From NCBI RefSeq assembly GCF_025770785.1, contig NZ_JANZLA010000002.1:124001-188000 (forward strand): DNA of 64,000 nucleotides, given 5' to 3'. The notes under the pieces are model-generated. The model did not search any database. It had not been told where the DNA came from and worked only from the letters and a program-made list of their open reading frames with translations. Shown piece after piece: positions 58,990-64,000 of this stretch (positions within the stretch are counted from its first letter, which is position 1; the number at the start of each line of letters is the position of its first letter). The stretch comes from Cellulomonas sp. SG140. Lineage in GTDB: Bacteria > Actinomycetota > Actinomycetes > Actinomycetales > Cellulomonadaceae. The position numbers were made by a program, and so were the translations under genes.

Positions 58990-60557
58990 GCCTGACCGTG
59001 CACGATCGCCTCGAGTCGCTGGACGCCGCCCTGGACGCCGGCGCCGGTCGGCTGCCGGACGCACTGGTCAGCCGGTGCCGTGAGGTGGTGACCAGGGCGC
59101 GCGAGCGCGTGGGACTGTCAGCGGAGCACACGGTCGTGGCGCTGGCGGGGGCGACGGGCTCCGGCAAGTCGTCCCTGTTCAACGCTCTGGCCGGCGCGGA
59201 TCTCGCCGCGGTGGGGGTGCAGCGACCGACGACGGCGGAGGCGATGGCGGCCGTCCGGGGAGACGGCGCGCAGGCGCTGCTCGACTGGCTCGGGGTGCAG
59301 CGGCGGTACCGGCTGGCGGCCGATCCGGGGTCCCAGGGCGGGCTGGTGCTGCTCGACCTGCCCGACCACGACTCCGTGGTGACCGAGCACCGGCTGCGTG
59401 CCGACCGGCTGGTGCAGCGCGCGGACCTGCTCGTCTGGGTGGTCGACCCGCAGAAGTACGCCGACGCCGCCCTGCACGAGGGCTACCTGCGACCGCTCGC
59501 CGGGCATGCCGCCGTCGTGGTGCTGGTGCTGAACCAGGCCGACCGCCTGCCCGCCGACCAGGTGCGCGCCGTGCAGGCCGACCTGCACCGGCTCGCCGTG
59601 GAGGACGGGCTGGACAAGGCCCGGATCGTGGCCGTCTCCGCGCGGGCGGGTGCCGGCATCGAGCAGCTGCGCCGGCTGCTGGACGAGGCGGCGGCACGTC
59701 GCCGTGCCGCGAACGACCGCTCGACGGCGGACCTGCGCTCGGCCGCCGCCCACGTCCTCGCCGCGTGCGGACCGACGGCCGGACCGTCGCGTCCGGCCGC
59801 GACCGACCGGCTGGTCGACGCGCTGGCGACCGCCGCCGGCGTGCCCGTGGTCGCCGAGGCGGTGCGTCGGTCGGCCGTCCGCCGGGCGGGCGCCCGCACC
59901 GGCTGGCCGCCCGTGCGCTGGGTCTCACGCCTGCGGCCCGACCCGCTGCGCCGGCTGCACCTCGCCCCCGCCTCCACGGCGGACGGCCTGACGGCGACGT
60001 CGCTGACCCCGGCGAGCCCGCCCGCCCGCTCGGCGGCTGCCACCGCCGTCCGCGACTACACCGACGCCGCGCTCGCGGGCCTCCCGGACGCCTGGGTGCT
60101 CGCCGGCCGGGAGCAGCTGCGCACCACAGACCTCCCCGACGAGCTGGATCGCGCGGTTGCGGCCACGCCGCTGCTGCCCGAGCGTGTGCCGGTCTGGACC
60201 CGCGCCCTCGGTGCCGTCCAGCTGCTGCTCCTCGCTGCGGCACTGGCCGGTCTGCTCTGGCTCGGCGCGCTCGCCGGCATGGGGTACCTCCGGCTCCCGG
60301 AGCCGCGGACGCCGCAGTGGGGACCGTTCCCGGTGCCCACCGCGCTGCTGCTCGGCGGCATCCTGTGCGGGCTGCTGGTCGCAGCCGTCGGCTCGGTGCT
60401 CGCGCGGGTCTCCGCGCGTCGGCGCGCCCGCGCCGCGGCGCGGCGGCTGCGGGAGGCCGTCGGGGCTGTGGCGGCCCGGTTGGTGGTTGCGCCGGTCACA
60501 GCTGCCCTCGACGACCTGCGCACGTGCCGTCAGCTGGCGGCGAAGGCGGCGGGCTGA
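58986..60557 (+). CDS. Membrane GTPase, B-type (second pair)
   Basis: This 523-residue paralogue of the gene at 52979 has G1 AGATGSGKSSLFNALAG, switch I QRPTTAEAMAAV, G3 LLDLPDHDSVV, the shared VWVVDPQKYADAALHEGYL and NQADRL. Two C-terminal transmembrane helices (LLLLAAALAGLLWLGALAG and PTALLLGGILCGLLVAAVGS) anchor it. It is translationally coupled to the A-type gene by an ATGA overlap, as in the first pair. The conserved pairing and order suggest that A and B act as a heteromeric membrane-remodelling unit (inference). Confidence 0.82.
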   Translation: MSLTVHDRLESLDAALDAGAGRLPDALVSRCREVVTRARERVGLSAEHTVVALAGATGSGKSSLFNALAGADLAAVGVQRPTTAEAMAAVRGDGAQALLDWLGVQRRYRLAADPGSQGGLVLLDLPDHDSVVTEHRLRADRLVQRADLLVWVVDPQKYADAALHEGYLRPLAGHAAVVVLVLNQADRLPADQVRAVQADLHRLAVEDGLDKARIVAVSARAGAGIEQLRRLLDEAAARRRAANDRSTADLRSAAAHVLAACGPTAGPSRPAATDRLVDALATAAGVPVVAEAVRRSAVRRAGARTGWPPVRWVSRLRPDPLRRLHLAPASTADGLTATSLTPASPPARSAAATAVRDYTDAALAGLPDAWVLAGREQLRTTDLPDELDRAVAATPLLPERVPVWTRALGAVQLLLLAAALAGLLWLGALAGMGYLRLPEPRTPQWGPFPVPTALLLGGILCGLLVAAVGSVLARVSARRRARAAARRLREAVGAVAARLVVAPVTAALDDLRTCRQLAAKAAG

Positions 60558-60675
60558 CGGCGGTCGTCGCTGCTGGAGCCGGCGTCGGGCCGCGCGGCGC
60601 ACGGACGAGCCCGCGGACGCGGCGGCGCGTCGACGCGGTGGCAGGGCAGGATGCGTGCGACGAAGGAGGTGCCGC

Positions 60676-61167
60676 ATGGCCAGGCTCGAGGTGCCCGTGC
60701 AGCTGCGCTGGGCCGACATGGACGCCTATGCGCACGTCAACAACGTGGCGATGCTGCGGCTCCTGGAGGAGGCGCGCATCCAGGCGTTCTGGCGGCATCC
60801 CGTGTCCGACCAGGCGCCCGACGCCGCGCCGGCCGTGCAGTGGCCGACGGCCGTGCTCGACGCAGGGCCCGGAGCCGACGTGTCGACGCTCGTGGCGAGG
60901 CAGGAGATCGAGTACCTGCACCCGCTGCCGTACCGTCGTCGGCCGGTGATCGTCGAGATGTGGCTCGGCTACCTGGGCGGGGCCAGCATCGACGTCTGCT
61001 ACGAGGTGCGCGACGACGCCCCGGAGCCGACGGTGTACGCGCGTGCGGTGGCGACGCTCGTGCTGGTGGACACCTCCACGGGCAGCCCGCGGCGCATCAG
61101 CGAGGCCGAGCGGACAGCGTGGCAGCCGTACGTGGAGGGTCCGATCAGCTTCCGCCGACGCCGCTGA
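60676..61167 (+). CDS. Hotdog-fold acyl-CoA thioesterase
   Basis: This 163-residue protein of the 4-hydroxybenzoyl-CoA thioesterase/YbgC-like family has VQLRWADMDAYAHVNNVAML, with the catalytic Asp in a typical position, and RLLEEARIQAFW. It probably hydrolyses an acyl-CoA ester. GAAGGAGGT gives a strong ribosome binding site 5-6 nt before the ATG. Its position after ettA resembles the mycobacterial ssbB-ettA-thioesterase-glbO neighbourhood as I recall it. Confidence 0.87.
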   Translation: MARLEVPVQLRWADMDAYAHVNNVAMLRLLEEARIQAFWRHPVSDQAPDAAPAVQWPTAVLDAGPGADVSTLVARQEIEYLHPLPYRRRPVIVEMWLGYLGGASIDVCYEVRDDAPEPTVYARAVATLVLVDTSTGSPRRISEAERTAWQPYVEGPISFRRRR

Positions 61168-61236
61168 CCCCTGGGCCGACGCGACGGAGGGCGCCGCTGG
61201 CGGGTCCCGGCACCCGGTCCGCACCGCGCAGCGCAG

Positions 61237-62223
61237 TCACGGCGAGGAGTCGAGCAGCGTCAGGGTGGCCCTCTCGGCGGCCGCCTGCGTCCGGACGGTC
61301 CCGATGTGCTCTCCGCGCTCCCACAGCTCGATCACGCGGGGGTCGACGTACGACGCCCGGCAGACGGCGGGGGTGTTGCCCAGCTCCGCGGCGACCTCCC
61401 GCACGGCCTGGGTGACGGCACGTCGACGGGCCCGGTCCGACACGGGTGCCGGGCCGGCATCCGCCAGCGCACGTGCCGCGAGCACCGTCGCGTGCCACGT
61501 CCGGAAGTCCTTGGGCGTCGCCTCACCGCCGAGCCGGTCGCGCACGTAGACCGCCACGTCGGCGCTCGTCACGTCGTGCCAGCCGGCCTCGTCGCGCCAG
61601 GCGAGGAGCTCCGGGTTGTCGTCGTGCCGCCGCACCAGCGTGCGGACGCCCGCCGCCACCTCGGCGTCGTCCACCAGCGTGTCCCGCACCTGGCCGGACT
61701 TGGCGGGGAAGGTGAGGTGCACCGTGTCGTCGGCGTGCACCCGCACGTGCTCGCGCCGCAGCGTCGCGAGCCCGAACGAGCCGTTGGTGGCCGCGTAGCC
61801 CTCGCCGCCGACGCGCAGGTACGCCAGGTCGAGCAGCAGGAACGCGAGCGCCAGCGCCTTCTGCCGCGGCATCCCGTCGAGACGCACGTCGGCACGGACG
61901 GCCCGGCGCGCGGCGGGCAGGCGGCGGGCCACCTCGAGCACGTGGTCGTGCTTGAGCCGGTCGCGCCGGCGGCGCCACTGGGGGTGGTACAGGTACTGGC
62001 GGCGTCCCGCGGCGTCGACGCCGGTCGCCTGCACGTGACCGTTGGGCCACGGGCAGATCCAGACGTCCCGCCAGGCGGGTGGGATGGCGAGCGCGGCGAT
62101 GGCGGCCCGCACCTCGGGGTCCTCGATGCGGTGACCGGTCACGTCGAGGTAGACGAAGCCGCGGCCGGCGCGGCGCCGTGTCCAGCCCGGGGCGTCCAGG
62201 CGGGAGCGGCGCAGACGAACCAT
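61237..62223 (-). CDS. DNA topoisomerase IB
   Basis: This 328-residue type IB topoisomerase relaxes supercoils by nicking one strand through a 3'-phosphotyrosine. Expected catalytic residues are Arg in LRVGGEGYAATNGSFGLATL, Lys in FPAKSGQVRD, Arg/His in TPKDFRTWHATVLAA and Tyr in CRASYVDPRVIELWE near residue 300. ATG 62223 was chosen because AGGTGA lies ~11 nt upstream; GTG 62238 in the same frame is an alternative. It is convergent with the thioesterase gene. Confidence 0.9.
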   Translation of the reverse strand: MVRLRRSRLDAPGWTRRRAGRGFVYLDVTGHRIEDPEVRAAIAALAIPPAWRDVWICPWPNGHVQATGVDAAGRRQYLYHPQWRRRRDRLKHDHVLEVARRLPAARRAVRADVRLDGMPRQKALALAFLLLDLAYLRVGGEGYAATNGSFGLATLRREHVRVHADDTVHLTFPAKSGQVRDTLVDDAEVAAGVRTLVRRHDDNPELLAWRDEAGWHDVTSADVAVYVRDRLGGEATPKDFRTWHATVLAARALADAGPAPVSDRARRRAVTQAVREVAAELGNTPAVCRASYVDPRVIELWERGEHIGTVRTQAAAERATLTLLDSSP

Positions 62224-62324
62224 GGCAGGCAGTGTCACCTGACGGCTGCCGCCGCGCCCGCCGAGGCCGCCTCGCCCGCCGAGGGCGCGCCGTCCGCCGA
62301 GACCGCCCGGTCATCGAGGCCGGC

Positions 62325-63305
62325 TCAGCCCAGCGGCACCCGCACCATGCCCTCCTGGGCGATGGACGCCACCAGCGCCCCGTCCTGGTCGAACACGCGC
62401 GCGGCTCCGAGCCCCCGGCCGCCCTGACCGCTGGGGGAGGACTGCACGTACAGCAGCCACTCGTCGACGTGCACGTCGCGGTGCCACCACATGGCGTGGT
62501 CCAGCGAGGCGATGGACAGCTGCGGCGTGGCCCAGGACAGGCCCGCGTGGCGGAGCACCGGCTCGAGCATCACCTGGTCGCAGGCGTACGCCAGCAGAGC
62601 CCGGTGCAGCAGCTGGTCGTCCGGCACCGCGGCACGGGCCTTGACCCACGCCAGCTGCCGACCGGTGCGCTCCCGGTCCGGGCGCAGGTAGATGGATCCG
62701 TTGACGTGCCGCACGTCGAACGCACCGTCGGCCCAGAACCGCGCGAACGGGTGGTCGATCCGCGCCAGGTGGTCCAGTGCCGTGGGCACCTCCTCCGGAC
62801 CCGGCACCCCGTGCGGCATCCGCTCGGCGTAGTCGATGCCGGGCTGCTCCTGCTGGAACGACGCCGTCATGGACAGGATCGGGGCCCCGTGCTGGGCCGC
62901 GTGCGTGCGGCGGGCGCTGAAGGACCGGCCGTCGCGCAGGCGCTCGACACCGAACTCGATCGGGACGTCGATCTCGCCCGCGCGCAGGAAGTACCCGTGG
63001 AGCGAGTGCGGCAGCCGCGGGCCCGCGTCGGGGTCGTCGACCAGTGTCCGGCCGGCGGCGAGGAGGGCCTGCGCCAGCACCTGGCCGCCGAACACGCGTC
63101 CGTTGGGGTGCGCCAGGCTCGTCCCGACGAACGTGTCCGGGGCGCCGCCGGCGGCGAGGTCGAGCGTGCGGAGCACCGTGCCGAGGGCGGCGGCGCCGGC
63201 CTCGTCGCTCGCCTCCACCTGGGCGGCGCCGACCGACGACCCCGTCGGCGACGGCGCGGTCGGTCCGACCGGCTCGGGATCCACCGTGCGCGACCGGTCC
63301 GTCAT
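62325..63305 (-). CDS. tesB: Acyl-CoA thioesterase II (TesB)
   Basis: This 326-residue double-hotdog enzyme hydrolyses medium- and long-chain acyl-CoA. Motifs are [20 protein letters not shown] (residues ~65-84), [34 protein letters not shown] and, in the second repeat, [20 protein letters not shown] with the catalytic Asp. The acidic N-terminal extension (~35 residues) is atypical. Its start overlaps the globin stop (ATGA), so it is co-translated with that gene. Confidence 0.93.
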   Translation of the reverse strand: MTDRSRTVDPEPVGPTAPSPTGSSVGAAQVEASDEAGAAALGTVLRTLDLAAGGAPDTFVGTSLAHPNGRVFGGQVLAQALLAAGRTLVDDPDAGPRLPHSLHGYFLRAGEIDVPIEFGVERLRDGRSFSARRTHAAQHGAPILSMTASFQQEQPGIDYAERMPHGVPGPEEVPTALDHLARIDHPFARFWADGAFDVRHVNGSIYLRPDRERTGRQLAWVKARAAVPDDQLLHRALLAYACDQVMLEPVLRHAGLSWATPQLSIASLDHAMWWHRDVHVDEWLLYVQSSPSGQGGRGLGAARVFDQDGALVASIAQEGMVRVPLG

Positions 63306-63691
63306 CGTGCCTCCTCGAAGGTGTTGAGCAGCGAGTGGGCGGCCCGCTCCAGGTAGTCCCACAGCTCGCCCTTGTGCAGCGGTGCCAGGTCGAGCGTGTC
63401 GAGCGCTGCCCGCATGTGCGCCAGCCACCGGTCACGAGCCTGCGGGTCCACGCGGAACCCGGCGTGACGCATCCGCAGCCGAGGGTGCCCGCGCGTCTCG
63501 GAGTACGTCGTCGGGCCGCCCCAGTACTGCTCCAGGAACATGGTCAGGCGCTGTGCGGCGGGCCCCAGGTCGTCCTCGGGGTACATCGGCCGGAGCACCG
63601 GGTCGTCGGCCACCCCCGCGTAGAAGGCGTCGACCAGCCGCACGAACGTCTGGTGCCCGCCGACGGCGGTGTAGAAGGAGTCGGACCGCAC
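63302..63691 (-). CDS. glbO: Truncated haemoglobin, group II (GlbO-like)
   Basis: This 129-residue two-over-two globin has the proximal His in [10 protein letters not shown] near residue 75, [15 protein letters not shown] (with the group II Trp and Gly) and the distal region [19 protein letters not shown]. It binds haem, with likely roles in oxygen or peroxide/NO metabolism. GTG 63691 has GAGGAT upstream. It is the first gene of a globin-tesB unit and lies ~30 bp from a 10-bp repeat tract. Confidence 0.93.
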   Translation of the reverse strand: MRSDSFYTAVGGHQTFVRLVDAFYAGVADDPVLRPMYPEDDLGPAAQRLTMFLEQYWGGPTTYSETRGHPRLRMRHAGFRVDPQARDRWLAHMRAALDTLDLAPLHKGELWDYLERAAHSLLNTFEEAR

Positions 63692-63721
63692 CGCGCCATC
63701 CTCACACGAGCCGTGACCACC

Positions 63722-63781
63722 GATGACGACCTATGACGACCCACGACGACCCACGACGGCCCATGACGACCCGTGACGACC
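63722..63781. repeat. Six-copy 10-bp tandem repeat upstream of globin gene
   Basis: Units of the form gatgacgacc, tatgacgacc, cacgacgacc, cacgacggcc, catgacgacc and cgtgacgacc occur in succession, upstream of the globin start and the PTS gene. It could be a repeat-protein binding region or a slippage tract. Confidence 0.75.
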
Positions 63782-63865
63782 AGGACCGCTCGCACGTGCG
63801 GCGATACGCTGGTCCGACGCCGGCCCTCGCCGTGACGGATGCGGCGGAGCGACTGAGGGAGACCG

Positions 63866-64000
63866 ATGAGCAAGGCGGAGCAGATCCTGGCGGCACTCGG
63901 CGGCAGCGCCAACGTGGTGGACCTGGAGCCGTGCATCACCCGGCTGCGCGTCGAGGTGACGGACACCCAGCAGGTCGACGAGGCCGGTCTGCGGGCCAGC
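63866..64000 (+). CDS. PTS glucose/sugar EIIB component, 3'-truncated
   Basis: This is the N-terminal part of a PTS EIIB domain of the glucose superfamily: MSKAEQILAALGGSANVVDL then EPCITRLRVEVTDTQQ. The phosphorylated Cys is at residue ~23. The frame is open to the window edge, so the C-terminus (or fused EIIC) is not seen. GAGGGAGACCG precedes ATG 63866. Sugar specificity is unresolved. Confidence 0.88.
   Translation, partial: MSKAEQILAALGGSANVVDLEPCITRLRVEVTDTQQVDEAGLRAS

Noticed and set aside
51267..60557. Abortive infection or toxin-antitoxin interpretation of the GTPase pairs
   Set aside because: There is no small antitoxin, no defence-gene neighbours and the flanking genes are conserved housekeeping ones. 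A cellular membrane function fits better, though defence cannot be formally excluded.

Overview
This window is chromosomal DNA from a high-GC Gram-positive actinobacterium. Almost every third codon position is G or C, GTG starts are very common, genes overlap by GTGA or ATGA, and typical actinobacterial families are present (DUF3039, ClpS-DUF2017-MurI, SsbB-like next to EttA, GlbO-type globin, DUF222/HNH). A Micrococcales relative such as Cellulomonadaceae is my best guess, but that is inference. I see no prophage, insertion sequence, CRISPR array or integrase. The only clearly broken gene is a frameshifted DUF222/HNH gene at about 29.2-30.6 kb.

Layout. 0-3.4 kb: two MFS transporters and a coiled-coil protein. 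3.4-9.3 kb: a one-strand sulfur/persulfide cluster with two CoA-disulfide-reductase-type flavoproteins (one fused to rhodanese, TusA and DsrE-like domains), a free rhodanese, a thioredoxin, a 38-residue Cys-rich protein and a CstR-like repressor. Two near-identical 16-bp operators (ATACC-N6-GGTAT) precede the two reductase genes. 9.3-19 kb: housekeeping genes (luxS-mtnN, nnrD, pgi, DNA glycosylase) and a secreted phosphoesterase preceded by three 11-bp PHO-box-like repeats. 19-26.5 kb: an amino-sugar uptake and catabolism locus (ROK regulator with its own operator, ABC importer, ROK kinase, NagB). 26.6-28.8 kb: DUF3039 plus a DEVH helicase. 30.7-38.4 kb: pncB diverging from clpS, then murI, an MBL-fold hydrolase, rph, rdgB and an ABC-F ATPase. 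38.5-44.5 kb: a second thioredoxin, Bcp, a GroES-like protein, two tRNAs and three oxidoreductase/transaminase genes. 44.5-49.2 kb: an OpuC/ProU-like osmolyte transporter whose binding protein looks circularly permuted, plus an ATP-grasp gene. 49.3-51.1 kb: tRNA-His, a 20-bp tandem repeat, orn, small genes and tRNA-Arg. 51.3-60.6 kb: two tandem pairs of dynamin-like GTPases on either side of ssb and ettA. 60.7-64 kb: a thioesterase, topoisomerase IB, TesB, a truncated haemoglobin and the start of a PTS EIIB gene.

The sulfur cluster reads as a self-regulated module that detects persulfide, moves sulfane sulfur along Cys-carrier domains and reduces CoA or glutathione persulfide-type species. 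The duplicated GTPase pairs are the best candidate for a poorly described membrane-remodelling system.

Many starts here sit 5-8 nt after a TANNNT-like -10 box with no Shine-Dalgarno sequence, so leaderless transcription appears to be widespread. I used this to choose several starts. All functions are inferred from reading motifs by eye; no database search was run.
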